Assembly: GCA_934101275.1 (NCBI GenBank)
Contig: CAKOQM010000003.1
Coordinates: 1 to 51,638, forward strand
Direction: 5' to 3'
DNA length: 51,638 bases
Source of the DNA: an uncultured Bacilli bacterium
GTDB taxonomy: Bacteria; Bacillota_I; Bacilli_A; RF39; UBA660
The notes below the pieces were generated by a model. The model saw only the letters and a program-made list of their open reading frames with translations, was not told the origin of the DNA and searched no databases. This document shows, piece after piece, positions 24,737 to 33,599 of the stretch. Position 1 is the first letter of the stretch. Every line of letters begins with the position of its first letter. Made by a program: the position numbers and the translations under genes.

Positions 24737-26347
24737 TTAACCAATCTCGTAAGGATTTGTTTGACTTCCATCTCCGCTTAAAATCGATGTAGAAGATATT
24801 AGATAAACTGAAGGGTGAACCCCGCCGTTAATGTACCCGCTGCTGTAGACGTTGTCGTCGTTGATGTAGTAGTTGTTGATATAGAACACACCGTAAGCAT
24901 ACGAATAGCCTGCACTAGGAGTAAGTGTCCATTGCCAACTGCCAATATATATCCAATCATTATTATAACAATCACTACCCCAGTTATGTAATTCTTTATT
25001 TAAGCAACTTGTTCGATTTGTTGTACTGCCTCCACTTGTTGCATAACCGTAATCACTTGGATACATTAAGCCTACTTTGCCTGTCCAGGTGGTTGTTCTC
25101 TCTACTGTATCATTACAAGTATCACCAGAATTACACGTTTTTCCTGTATTATCACTTCTTTCGTATGTATAAAAATGATTGGCCAATCCTTTACTTGATG
25201 ATGCATAATTATTCATTCCATTACTTCCTGTATTCCATATAGCATCCCCTATTAATGCTTTTAAATTTTCTTTTAAACCACTACTGGTAAAGTCACAGGA
25301 TCCTGTTCCATTGCTTGAACTATTATAACACGTTCCGGAACCGCCATTGTAATACAATGATCCTCCAACACTTTCACTTTCATACCCTGGATTTAATAAT
25401 TTCATTAAGTCTGCTTGGCTCCATTCATTGACTCCATATCCATTGTTGACAGATGACTCGGATGTGTCCCAAGGATAACGGCCTATTGATTCTGAACGGA
25501 TTAATTTTAATCGACTTTCTTTATTTCCTGTACCATCATCAATATTATTCATGACACCAATGATTCTCCATAACTCATCGTCTATTTTTATATAATTACA
25601 TGGATATTTTCCAACATATCTTAAATTATTATCAACTGTTCCATCATAAGCTAAAGTATAGGTACAATTGTCTCCTTCTTTATCCGGGACTGTATAAATA
25701 TCGGTTGAACTAGTATCAGCACCACTAGCTAATTTGACAATTGTTTCAACAGCAGTTAGTTTTGGTATTTCTTCTGCATAGCTTGTTGTGACAACAATTT
25801 TTGAACTAAACTTAGCGTTTTGAACTCCTTCGGTATTCATGCCTACGTTTTCATCTAACCATAATCTTAAGGTATAGGTTTTGGATTCTTTAGCATTTAA
25901 ATATCCCGTTGTTAAATTAAAAGATGTTTTAGCATTATCTAAAGTTTTCGTTATTGTTTGATAACTTGATAATAAACTTGTTGTTATTTCTGTCTCGGTA
26001 TCACCTGTTTTTGACGATATCATAGCTTTAACAGCGTCATTATTGGTTAAAGTTGTTGTGTTTAAAATTTCTAAGTTAACATTAAAAGAAGCATAAGAAT
26101 CGCACGTATTTGTGATGGTAAATTCGTAAGGTGTTAATTTTTTTCCTTCTTCATCTAATATTGGGTAAGCTTTTTGTAAGCTTATATTATCCTTATCTGC
26201 AAAAGTAACATTAAAACATGAAGACGCAATTGCATTTTCCCCTGTTTGGGCTAAATTTAAAACCCATAAGGCATAGGATACGCCTATAATACTTACCAAA
26301 ACCACTAAAACAATGGCAATAATAAGCTTTTTTTTCTTTTTGTCCAT
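24737..26347 (-). CDS. Protein B: secreted SipW-type protein with variable lectin-like C-terminal domain
   Basis: 536 residues, paralogue of protein A. It has a hydrophobic leader (about 8-30, IIGVSYALWVLNLAQTG), a camelysin/TasA-like stalk (about 35-195) almost identical to A, then a Cys/Gly/aromatic domain (CTYTLAYDG, LWRIIGVMNN, GKVGLMYPSDYGYA, CYNNDWIYI, QWTLTPSAG). The tip, GVFYINNYYINDDNVYSSGY, is rich in Asn, Tyr and Asp, and VHPSVYLISSTSILSG closes it. The tip matches variable regions of lectin-fold DGR targets in position and codon make-up. An AAGGAG site lies upstream. Likely exported by SipW and displayed on the surface; ligand unknown. No transposase or reverse transcriptase is adjacent. 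Confidence 0.75.
   Translation of the reverse strand: MDKKKKKLIIAIVLVVLVSIIGVSYALWVLNLAQTGENAIASSCFNVTFADKDNISLQKAYPILDEEGKKLTPYEFTITNTCDSYASFNVNLEILNTTTLTNNDAVKAMISSKTGDTETEITTSLLSSYQTITKTLDNAKTSFNLTTGYLNAKESKTYTLRLWLDENVGMNTEGVQNAKFSSKIVVTTSYAEEIPKLTAVETIVKLASGADTSSTDIYTVPDKEGDNCTYTLAYDGTVDNNLRYVGKYPCNYIKIDDELWRIIGVMNNIDDGTGNKESRLKLIRSESIGRYPWDTSESSVNNGYGVNEWSQADLMKLLNPGYESESVGGSLYYNGGSGTCYNSSSNGTGSCDFTSSGLKENLKALIGDAIWNTGSNGMNNYASSSKGLANHFYTYERSDNTGKTCNSGDTCNDTVERTTTWTGKVGLMYPSDYGYATSGGSTTNRTSCLNKELHNWGSDCYNNDWIYIGSWQWTLTPSAGYSYAYGVFYINNYYINDDNVYSSGYINGGVHPSVYLISSTSILSGDGSQTNPYEIG
24816..24922 (-). other. Candidate DGR-type variable region of protein B
   Basis: Between the conserved QWTL and PSVYL flanks, the core 24821-24886 holds 22 codons of which 18 end in C (TTC, ATC, AAC, TAC, GAC, GTC, AGC, GGC). 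All 18 differ from AAC only at the two adenines. The rest of the gene prefers AAT, TAT and GAT. DGRs mutate template adenines and use AAC codons this way. No template repeat is visible in the window. Confidence 0.65.
25774..26341 (-). repeat. Long direct repeat, copy 2 (5' part of protein B)
   Basis: This is the counterpart of 3955-4522 at a constant offset of 21819 bases, nearly identical with scattered substitutions. Similarity stays high through the stalk and falls off in the C-terminal domain. It indicates a recent duplication or continuing gene conversion. Confidence 0.85.
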
Positions 26348-26410
26348 TTTCTTTCAAACTCCTTATCCTTAATATATTATTATCTTATCACAACATCATC
26401 GTAAATTAAA

Positions 26411-26436
26411 CAAAAAATAAACCCGATTAGGTTCAT
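26411..26436 (-). terminator. Terminator after the cadherin-like gene
   Basis: On the minus strand, ATGAACC and GGTTTAT form a 7-bp stem with one G-U pair around a 6-base loop, followed by T6. It overlaps the stop codon of the gene ending at 26433. Confidence 0.78.
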
Positions 26437-27947
26437 TTTTTCTTTTTCTTCTTCTTTTTATCATCTTCAAAAATATCATACATGGCCGCCTCTTCATTGA
26501 CACTTTCTTTTGGTTTTTTCTTAGCCATTTCTTTTTGGGTATTTTTGATAGATTTTTCGTAGTTTTCAATAATAGTCGTCGCATCGTTTACTTTTGATAA
26601 AGCCTCGTCTTTGTTTTTAGCTTTTGTTTTAGTTGGCTTTTTTTCTTCTTTTGGTTCTTTGACTATCTTTTTACTTTCTTTTTTCTCTTCTTTAATTGGT
26701 TCTTTAACAATAATCGTTTTCTTTTTTGCTTTTTTAAGAAGAACCATCATGAGTAAAAGAAGTAAGAAAATAAGTCCCCCGGCCATATATAAAATAACAT
26801 TTTTATACTTTAATAATTCTTCTTTTAAAGTAGAAATGGTTTTATCATTGTAAATGACATAACTATTTTCATCTTTATCATAAATATAATAATTATCTTT
26901 ACCTGTCACGATATTCATGGCATAAATTAAGATAAGAGAATTATCTTCACTTTGTAAAGCATCATACGTTTCATTATTTATTTTTATAGTTGTTTTAACA
27001 AAACCTTCTTTTTCTTCGATTATTTGTTTAATGTATAAAAGAAGTTGATCTGATTTATTTTCATTATATAAAGTATAGGTGTGACTTCCCTCATCATAAA
27101 TCGCGTATACAGTATCTCCTTTACTGTCTTTTAATGCCACAAGAGTAAATTTTGTTGCTTCACTATAAAAGGCCGGAATATCAAAGTTACTTATTTTTAC
27201 CTGTTTGGCTTCATAACCAGATGGTGTTTCTAAGTTTTTAGCATTTTTTATCACTGTGTATTCAGAATCACCTATCTTAACATTAATAGGATTATCATCT
27301 TTGACATTAACCACAACTTTATAAACTCTTTCAGCGCCTGTTTCACTTAAAACTTTTACCTCAAAAGTATTGACCCCTTCATTAACTTCAACTTCTCCGG
27401 TACCACTTAAACTCGCATAGTTACTTTCTAGGGAAGCTTCTATTTTAACTTTGTCTACCGTAGAAGGAACATTCACCGTATAAGAAAGCGTTTCTTTATT
27501 AAATTCAGGTGTTAAAGCATATTCCCCTACTTTTAAACTTTTTAAATAGTTATTAGTGTCTTTTTGTCTCGGAGCTGTCACAGTAACAATTTTACTGGTA
27601 TTAACATTTATGGTATCAATTCCTGAGTTATTAACGGAACTCACATTCCCGGTTACCGAAAACCCAATTTGTCCGACAGAAGTGGCCGTACAAGTTACGG
27701 ATAACGTTTTGTTAATATTTGTTCCTGTTCCAGAGTCGCCAACCCCATTGTCCCCTAAAGAGCAATTTGAGGTGGCTCCATAACCATTTCCTTGTAAGGA
27801 CCAGGCTCCAACGCCCTTCATATTGACATAAAAAGTAACACGACTACCGGCTTCAACATAATTGGCTGAAGAAGTAACGCTCACACTCGCCGCATGAACA
27901 TTTAACCCTATCATGCAAGGGATTAAAAGTAATAATTTCTTTTTCAT
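26433..27947 (-). CDS. Cell-surface protein with cadherin-like domain, membrane anchor and basic tail
   Basis: 504 residues. The signal peptide is LLLLIPCMIGLNVHA (cleavage near residue 19). About 20-125 is a bacterial-Ig/cohesin-like beta domain. About 135-215 is a cadherin-like beta-sandwich domain (YLKSLKVGEYALTPEFN..LSYTVNVPSTVDKVKIEA, PF12733 pattern). A mixed alpha/beta region runs to about 385, one membrane helix lies at about 388-410, and the cytoplasmic tail is Lys/Glu-rich with repeated KKPK/KKEK. It is 10 bases after the dockerin-bearing glucosaminidase gene, so the two are likely cotranscribed. The cohesin-like idea for the first domain is speculative. Confidence 0.75.
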   Translation of the reverse strand: MKKKLLLLIPCMIGLNVHAASVSVTSSANYVEAGSRVTFYVNMKGVGAWSLQGNGYGATSNCSLGDNGVGDSGTGTNINKTLSVTCTATSVGQIGFSVTGNVSSVNNSGIDTINVNTSKIVTVTAPRQKDTNNYLKSLKVGEYALTPEFNKETLSYTVNVPSTVDKVKIEASLESNYASLSGTGEVEVNEGVNTFEVKVLSETGAERVYKVVVNVKDDNPINVKIGDSEYTVIKNAKNLETPSGYEAKQVKISNFDIPAFYSEATKFTLVALKDSKGDTVYAIYDEGSHTYTLYNENKSDQLLLYIKQIIEEKEGFVKTTIKINNETYDALQSEDNSLILIYAMNIVTGKDNYYIYDKDENSYVIYNDKTISTLKEELLKYKNVILYMAGGLIFLLLLLMMVLLKKAKKKTIIVKEPIKEEKKESKKIVKEPKEEKKPTKTKAKNKDEALSKVNDATTIIENYEKSIKNTQKEMAKKKPKESVNEEAAMYDIFEDDKKKKKKKK

Positions 27948-27957
27948 AAGTTCCTTT

Positions 27958-29754
27958 CTAGGCTTGATTAATGCCTGTTTTGCCTAATAAATATTGTCTT
28001 AAACGAAGAAGGTCAGCGGAAGTAACACTGCCACTTGTCGTATAAACATGACAAGCTTCAAGGTATGCTCCGGAAAGAGTGACTTTTTTAAGAAGAACTT
28101 GTCTCATTCTTAGAAGGTCAGCGGAATTAATCTCTCCATCGCCTGTTAAATCACCATAGATAACAACGGTTCTTTCATCACCCGTACTAAAGGTAATAAT
28201 ATCACCCGTATGAATTTTCTCTGTATCACCAACTAAAGAGCCATTATTTCTTTTAATAGAAACTTCACTGGCAATTGTTTTATTTTTCAAAGTACCCGCG
28301 GTGATATTAAGAGCTAAATTTGTCACATAACTGCCTTTTTCATTTAAGCCCATGTTAGATAAATGTGTACTTACAGGTGTTAAAACGGGTGTGACATCAT
28401 CTTTTTTCCCGTCATCTTTTTTGTCATCCTCTTTACCATTATCAGGTGTATCCGTATGACTACCCGTATTACCCGCATAAATGCCTTCACTATTTTTACT
28501 TGAACCCGTTGAAGCGTATACTAAGCCAGCTTTGGCAGGGTTTTCAGCCGAAGAATAAGCCCCGATATTATAGAAGTTATAAAATCCTTCGTAAATTTGA
28601 CCTTGATATTCAAAACGATTACCACTCGTTACTAAACCAATCGTACTTCCCACTTCTTGTCTTGATAAAGAAGCTAAGTAAATCGGACTCACATTATAAG
28701 TTTTCCCGGCTTCCATGAACATACTACTATAACTAATATGGTCAACATTGTCATTTCCTGTCATAAAAGTTCCTTTTAAAACACTTAAAACCATGCCTTC
28801 CGTATAATAATTCGAATAACTTAAATCTTCAAACATTAAAATACTATCCACCATTAAAAAGTTACGAGGGTCTAAAAAATATTCCACTGTTTGAGTATTA
28901 GCAATATACCAACTGCCTTCCGTGTTTTGCAAAGGTTGTTCAAAACATGCGGTACAGCTACTGATTGAACCCACTAATTTTTCTCTTTGCACAGACGCAT
29001 TAAAATCAAGATTGGTCTTTAAACTAGAAAAGGTCCAATTAGGATAGTGTTCATGTAAACTACGAAGCCATTTTTTATACGTTTCATCAAAGCCTTCTTT
29101 ATTTAAAGCTTCTTCAAAAGTAGCATCTTTAACCTCACTGGTACCCCCAATTTCTTTCCCTGTTTTAGGATGCGTCGTATATTCAGGCATATTATTATAA
29201 ATAGGAATCGTAAAATGAAGGGCTAAACTTAATAAACCATTTTCTTTGTAACTTCGATAACTAGAGGCGGCTTCATTCATAGGCGCCGCTAAGTTGGCCA
29301 TATATTGGTGGGTATAAACACTATAACTGCCGTTTGGATTCACATTATATTTTTTTAAATAACTCGTATATTGCCCAGCGGCAATATAATCATTAGCAAT
29401 AAAAGAAGCGCCACCTAAAATAGCTTTTTTAGGACTTGTCCAAGGAAGATTATAATTAGAAATAACGCCTATTTCTGGAACATTAACATAAGCTGCACAA
29501 ACAAACCCTGTTTTACCATTATAAGTTCCTTTATACCAACCTGCCGTACAACCAATTCCTTGATAAAGATTCGTACTTTCTAAAGTAATTTGATTATTAC
29601 GATAAAGATAAGTAACAATAGGATTATTGGTCCCAGCTCCCGAACGAAAAGAAACTTCATTACCTGTCACGGTGGCGATTGTTGCCGCATGAACACTTCT
29701 TACACTTAAAAAGGAAACAAGCAATAATAAAATAAAAGTAATCTTTTTATACAT
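27958..29754 (-). CDS. Secreted SH3/beta-N-acetylglucosaminidase-like protein with dockerin
   Basis: 598 residues. The signal peptide ends SVRSVHA-A. An SH3b domain follows at about 25-90 (VTGNEVSFRSGAGTNNPIVTYL). A glucosaminidase/lysozyme-like domain lies at about 230-420 (MFMEAGKTYNVSPIYLASLSRQEVGS, then GFYNFYNIGAYSS). Then come an Asp/Lys-rich linker, a beta module and a C-terminal type I dockerin: GDLTGDGEINSADLLRMRQVLL is a good calcium loop, while the second copy (YTTSGSVTSADLLRLRQYLL) has lost its acidic ligands. It should cut peptidoglycan and dock to a cohesin partner. The ATG at 29754 has AGGAGG 8-9 bases upstream; an ATG at 29778 overlaps that site. Confidence 0.85.
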   Translation of the reverse strand: MYKKITFILLLLVSFLSVRSVHAATIATVTGNEVSFRSGAGTNNPIVTYLYRNNQITLESTNLYQGIGCTAGWYKGTYNGKTGFVCAAYVNVPEIGVISNYNLPWTSPKKAILGGASFIANDYIAAGQYTSYLKKYNVNPNGSYSVYTHQYMANLAAPMNEAASSYRSYKENGLLSLALHFTIPIYNNMPEYTTHPKTGKEIGGTSEVKDATFEEALNKEGFDETYKKWLRSLHEHYPNWTFSSLKTNLDFNASVQREKLVGSISSCTACFEQPLQNTEGSWYIANTQTVEYFLDPRNFLMVDSILMFEDLSYSNYYTEGMVLSVLKGTFMTGNDNVDHISYSSMFMEAGKTYNVSPIYLASLSRQEVGSTIGLVTSGNRFEYQGQIYEGFYNFYNIGAYSSAENPAKAGLVYASTGSSKNSEGIYAGNTGSHTDTPDNGKEDDKKDDGKKDDVTPVLTPVSTHLSNMGLNEKGSYVTNLALNITAGTLKNKTIASEVSIKRNNGSLVGDTEKIHTGDIITFSTGDERTVVIYGDLTGDGEINSADLLRMRQVLLKKVTLSGAYLEACHVYTTSGSVTSADLLRLRQYLLGKTGINQA

Positions 29755-29848
29755 AGCATCTACCCTCCTTTTATTCAAGACTATTATACCAGAAATTTGT
29801 CGAAAAAAAGAGTGTCTTCCTTTTCTTATGTAAATAAACTATCAAATA

Positions 29849-29877
29849 TTGAGATTTTTACCAATTTAGTTTATAAT
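29849..29877 (+). promoter_or_regulatory. Sigma-A promoter of the LCP gene
   Basis: TTGAGA (29849-29854) and TATAAT (29872-29877) are separated by exactly 17 bases and lie 42 bases before the chosen ATG. It sits in the divergent gap facing the glucosaminidase gene. Confidence 0.8.
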
Positions 29878-29918
29878 TTAGTAAAATAAAGGGGACTTTG
29901 AAAGAAAGGTTGTGTTAC

Positions 29919-31859
29919 ATGAAAGCACTTATTAAAAAAATTAAAAATGCCCAGAAAGGCATGGTATTCTTTTATTTTATCTCATTAATTGCTTATTTTA
30001 TTTGCTACTTTTTAATCTTTAAAAGCTTACTACACTTAGAAGGTATTGAAACCGTTTTAAGGTTTGTTATTTTAGGCATCTTTGGCCTATTTGGTCTTAT
30101 TTATCTCATCTTTGGTTTTAAGACTATGGTGAAAAAGAAAAAAATCATCTTTAGTATTTTAACGATTTTTACCCTTTTATTTGCCGTCATTTTTGGCATA
30201 GGGTCTCACTATATCGATTTTGTTTATCAAAAAATCGAAAATTTTGTAACGAAAGATACCAGTACTTATACAACTGTTTTAGTTGGTTTAAAAGGTACAA
30301 CATTAACAAACGAAACAAAAATTGGTATGGTAACCGATGAAAGTGATAGAACGGGTTATATTTTACCTTTAGAATTCATGAAAAAAGAAGACATGAAACA
30401 AGAAATTTCTTACTATAGCAATTATACCGAACTTTTAAATGCCCTTTATAATAAGGAAGTAGATGCCATCTTTATTACCAAAGATTACCCAATTTTATAT
30501 CGTAATGAAGAAAAATACCAAAATATTGCCAATGAAACAGAAATATTAAAAGAATATTCTAAAGAAATGAAAACTGAAGAAAGTGAGCTTTTAGCCTCTA
30601 CAAAAAGCCTAACCGAACCTTTTACTGTTTTATTTTTAGGCGTAGACTCAGAAAGCAAAGATGGTTTAGATGCCAATGCCGCCTTTAATGGCGATACTTT
30701 AATGCTCGTCACGTTTAACCCGAAAACATTAACCGCGACCATGCTTAGTTTTCCAAGAGACACATATGTTCCTATCTATAGTAGTAGTGATAGAATGCTT
30801 TATCAAAATAAGATTAATGCTTCTGCATCTTATGGAACAGCAAGTACGGTTAATACAATTGAACATTTAACAGGCATTAATATTGATTATTTTGTCAAAG
30901 TGAATTTCCAAGGTGTCATTGACCTTGTTAACACATTAGGTGGTATTGATGTTGACGTAGAACAACCTACATACTCTTATTATGTCAGTATTTATGGCGA
31001 AGGAAGACTTTGTGAAAGTAACTCTCTTCGTTCAACACTTCCTTCAGATCTTGTGTGTATGAACACAGGCATGCAACACTTAAATGGTGAGCAAGCCTTA
31101 GCCTACTCAAGAAACCGTTATGGTTTTATCAATGGGGATTTAGACCGTAATCGTCACCAACAACAAGTTATTGAAGCAATAGCTAAACAACTTATGAAAT
31201 CTTCTAATTTAAGTACTTTCGAAAATTTATTAGATACTATTAGTAAAAATATTGCTACCAACATGAAAACCAATCAAATTTTATCGTTCTATCAATCTAT
31301 AAAAGGAATGCTTGGTAAAGCTTTAAACGGTGAAGACTTTATAAGTATTCAAAAGCTTGCTTTACAAACCTTCTACTTTACAAGTCCTTATGGGCTATCT
31401 TGTGTTGGTTATTATCAAGGAAGTCTTGATAAAGTCGTAGAAACAATGAAAGAAAACTTAGGAATAGAGCAAATTGAAACCGTTAAAACTTTCTCATATG
31501 ACTACTCAGAAGATTATGAAATAACTTCTGAAGTGATTGGTACCGGTATTTACTCAGGTGGTAAAGTACCAGGTAGTTCTATTACTGATACCAAAGTAGA
31601 AGAACCAACTGACAAAGACGATAATACAATAGACACTCCAGATAATGATGAAAGTACAAACACTCCTAGTGATAATGAGAATGATAACACAAATGACGGG
31701 GATAACGATAATAAAGATGATAATAAAAACGATAACGATGGTAAAACAGATACTGGGGATAATAATACCGATAATCCTGTAACTCCAGAAGAACCTAAAG
31801 ACAATACTTCAAAAGAAGAAGACACAAAGATTCCAGGTGCCCCAACTGAAGAGGAATAA
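29919..31859 (+). CDS. LytR-CpsA-Psr (LCP) family glycopolymer ligase
   Basis: 646 residues. Residues about 12-110 hold three membrane helices, more than the single one in most LCP proteins. An accessory domain spans about 125-215. The LCP catalytic domain at about 232-440 has TVLFLGVDS, FNGDTLMLVTFNP, MLSFPRDTYVPI (Arg and Asp for pyrophosphate/Mg binding), INYDYF-type INIDYFVKV, LNGEQALAYSRNR and GDLDRNRHQQQVIEAI. The tail from about 560 is a long Asp/Asn/Thr-rich disordered stretch. LCP enzymes transfer teichoic acid or polysaccharide from lipid carrier to peptidoglycan, which fits the glycan cluster upstream. The ATG at 29919 has GAAAGG upstream; 29898 is less likely. Confidence 0.9.
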   Translation: MKALIKKIKNAQKGMVFFYFISLIAYFICYFLIFKSLLHLEGIETVLRFVILGIFGLFGLIYLIFGFKTMVKKKKIIFSILTIFTLLFAVIFGIGSHYIDFVYQKIENFVTKDTSTYTTVLVGLKGTTLTNETKIGMVTDESDRTGYILPLEFMKKEDMKQEISYYSNYTELLNALYNKEVDAIFITKDYPILYRNEEKYQNIANETEILKEYSKEMKTEESELLASTKSLTEPFTVLFLGVDSESKDGLDANAAFNGDTLMLVTFNPKTLTATMLSFPRDTYVPIYSSSDRMLYQNKINASASYGTASTVNTIEHLTGINIDYFVKVNFQGVIDLVNTLGGIDVDVEQPTYSYYVSIYGEGRLCESNSLRSTLPSDLVCMNTGMQHLNGEQALAYSRNRYGFINGDLDRNRHQQQVIEAIAKQLMKSSNLSTFENLLDTISKNIATNMKTNQILSFYQSIKGMLGKALNGEDFISIQKLALQTFYFTSPYGLSCVGYYQGSLDKVVETMKENLGIEQIETVKTFSYDYSEDYEITSEVIGTGIYSGGKVPGSSITDTKVEEPTDKDDNTIDTPDNDESTNTPSDNENDNTNDGDNDNKDDNKNDNDGKTDTGDNNTDNPVTPEEPKDNTSKEEDTKIPGAPTEEE

Positions 31860-31879
31860 AGAGCTTAGGCTCTTTTTTT
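31858..31879 (+). terminator. Terminator of the LCP gene
   Basis: The stem AAAGAGC / GCTCTTT with loop TTAG is followed by a T-run. The stem begins at the stop codon. Confidence 0.85.
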
Positions 31880-31906
31880 CGTAAAAAAAACTATTTCTAG
31901 TGTTGT

Positions 31907-32224
31907 CTACAAATAGTTTTTATTCATTAATTTAAGATATTTTAATGAATGTAATAAAACAAATAAACCGAGTAAGAAATCAATGATATCAGACGAGATT
32001 ATTGATATCATCATTAAAACACCTATAATTACCCCAATTATGCCGGCAGCTCTTTTACCTTTTTTGGCGTAAGTATAACCCAAAAATAAAACTACAGCAT
32101 AAATAATGCAGAAAAAATTAAATTTATTAGAAGCAAGGGTTAAAAATAAGAAGATTAATTCTAATATAGCTAGTAATAACATATCTTCTTTTAATTTCTT
32201 TTTGGCTACTTCAAATTCTGTCAC
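31907..32224 (-). CDS. Small four-helix membrane protein
   Basis: 105 residues. After a charged amphipathic start (TEFEVAKKKLKEDM), about four hydrophobic helices follow (LLLAILELIFLFLTLA, FFCIIYAVVLFLGYTYA, AGIIGVIIGVLMMISII, IIDFLLGLFVLLHSL). The GTG start has AGGAGG 6 bases upstream and an extended -10 promoter before it, so the gene is well supported. No family recognised; function unknown. Confidence 0.68.
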   Translation of the reverse strand: MTEFEVAKKKLKEDMLLLAILELIFLFLTLASNKFNFFCIIYAVVLFLGYTYAKKGKRAAGIIGVIIGVLMMISIISSDIIDFLLGLFVLLHSLKYLKLMNKNYL

Positions 32225-32248
32225 TTTATACCTCCTATCGTTAAAATC

Positions 32249-32257
32249 ATTATAACA
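32249..32257 (-). promoter_or_regulatory. Extended -10 promoter for the small membrane protein
   Basis: On the minus strand TGTTATAAT gives TATAAT at 32254-32249 preceded by the TGn extension. No clear -35 box is seen. Confidence 0.55.
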
Positions 32258-32269
32258 TACGAATACATA

Positions 32270-32298
32270 AAATAAAAAGAACTACCTAAAATAGCTCC
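32270..32298 (-). terminator. Probable terminator of the fic-hipA unit
   Basis: On the minus strand GAGCTA and TAGTTC pair (6 bp, one wobble) around a 7-base loop, followed by T5ATTTT, shortly after the HipA-like gene. Confidence 0.5.
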
Positions 32299-32330
32299 AT
32301 TTATTATTGGTAAGTAAAAATAAGTTGTCT

Positions 32331-33557
32331 TTAAATATCTTTATCATCAAAATTATCAAATTGTATTTTTTCAATATTTGTTTCTAATTTGTTTATTCTT
32401 TGATTTAAACCTTCGACAAGTTTTTCGATTCGCTTATCATTGATATCCATTTTATCCTTGTATTTTAAAAGCAAAGTGCGATACTCTTCACTAAGCCCAT
32501 CTAAGGCATGAATATCAATATTAACAATATCTTTACCAAGTATTTTTAAAATATCTTCATAATCTTTACTCGTATTACTAAAAAATTTCCCAGTTCCTTT
32601 AGAAAAATTGATTTCATTTGTGTATTTATCACATTCCATACTTTGGCCCGTATCAAAAATTGGCGTTGTTCTTTCCCATTTTAATGTTTCAACATTCCTA
32701 ATAATGCCAAAATTTTTTAAATGTCTATCTGTATTTAGCATTAAATAATCAACAATAAACATATCTTCAACATTTTTTCTGGCATCTGGAACATAATGTT
32801 TTTCTAAAATACGAAGGTAAAATTCATAATCATTTATATTGTTAGGCTTTTTTTCTGATTTAAAAATATCATAAGCTGAGATAATTTCCTCATTATCATT
32901 AACAAAATTTTCACATTTTGAAATCAACTTTGTTTTGTCTGTCCATTCGACGCAATAATCACAATAATTAAAGCCTAGACGTTTACTTATTTGAGAAGCA
33001 AGCCATTCATTAAATGGTTCTTCTCTACTTTGGGTATAAGTTCCCTTAACCAAAACACGTTTACCTTTTTCAATTATCCACCCTTTTTGTAACATTCCAT
33101 CCGTTGTATTATTTGGAGAACGAAGGATGGCTTTATCTGTCGAAGATGTTACATTTGATGAACTATCTAAAGATGCTTCCAAATAGGCTTCATATTCAAA
33201 ATCATTTGTAAAAAAATTAATATCCTGCCACTTAACATCGCTATTTTCTTCTTTTAACCAATACTGATCAGATAAAGAAAGAGCATAAGATTTATTTAAT
33301 AATTCTTCTGGTGAAGAAACATTTAATTTTTCCAATAATCTTTCTAAATCTTTTCGCCAAGAAGGTATTCCCCTTCCTTTAAACCATTCGTTAGTTTGCT
33401 TTAAGATACTTGCTCCTTTAGTGTTATAGGCATTAAATACGGATAATGGAGCATATTCAATATGATAAATTTCATATATTTTTTCGATAATATTAAACGT
33501 TGTATTGTACTTTATTAACATAATGGCAATATTTTTATTCATTAATACGCATTTCAT
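32331..33557 (-). CDS. HipA-like Ser/Thr kinase-fold protein
   Basis: 408 residues. The N-terminal 130 (IKYNTTFNIIEKIYEIYHIEYAPLSVF, WFKGRGIPSWRKDLERLLEKL, YALSLSDQYWLK, INFFTNDF) form the leader domain typical of Clostridia HipA-domain proteins, often misnamed excisionase. The C-terminal half has the HipA kinase features: glycine-poor N-lobe with VLVKGTY, catalytic LMLNTDRHLKNFGII (Asp-Arg-His and Asn) and metal-binding PIFDTGQSM. HipA kinases phosphorylate host factors such as tRNA synthetases; the target here is unknown. It follows the Fic gene by 42 bases, with AGGGAG before its ATG. No HipB-like antitoxin is present. Confidence 0.8.
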   Translation of the reverse strand: MKCVLMNKNIAIMLIKYNTTFNIIEKIYEIYHIEYAPLSVFNAYNTKGASILKQTNEWFKGRGIPSWRKDLERLLEKLNVSSPEELLNKSYALSLSDQYWLKEENSDVKWQDINFFTNDFEYEAYLEASLDSSSNVTSSTDKAILRSPNNTTDGMLQKGWIIEKGKRVLVKGTYTQSREEPFNEWLASQISKRLGFNYCDYCVEWTDKTKLISKCENFVNDNEEIISAYDIFKSEKKPNNINDYEFYLRILEKHYVPDARKNVEDMFIVDYLMLNTDRHLKNFGIIRNVETLKWERTTPIFDTGQSMECDKYTNEINFSKGTGKFFSNTSKDYEDILKILGKDIVNIDIHALDGLSEEYRTLLLKYKDKMDINDKRIEKLVEGLNQRINKLETNIEKIQFDNFDDKDI

Positions 33558-33599
33558 ATAATGACTCCCTTCATAAACGTTCCAAATTGGCTACCGATT

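Noticed and set aside
26396..26584. Arg/Lys-rich 62-residue minus-strand frame
   Set aside because: It lies in another frame of the Lys-rich tail of the cadherin-like gene and runs through its terminator.
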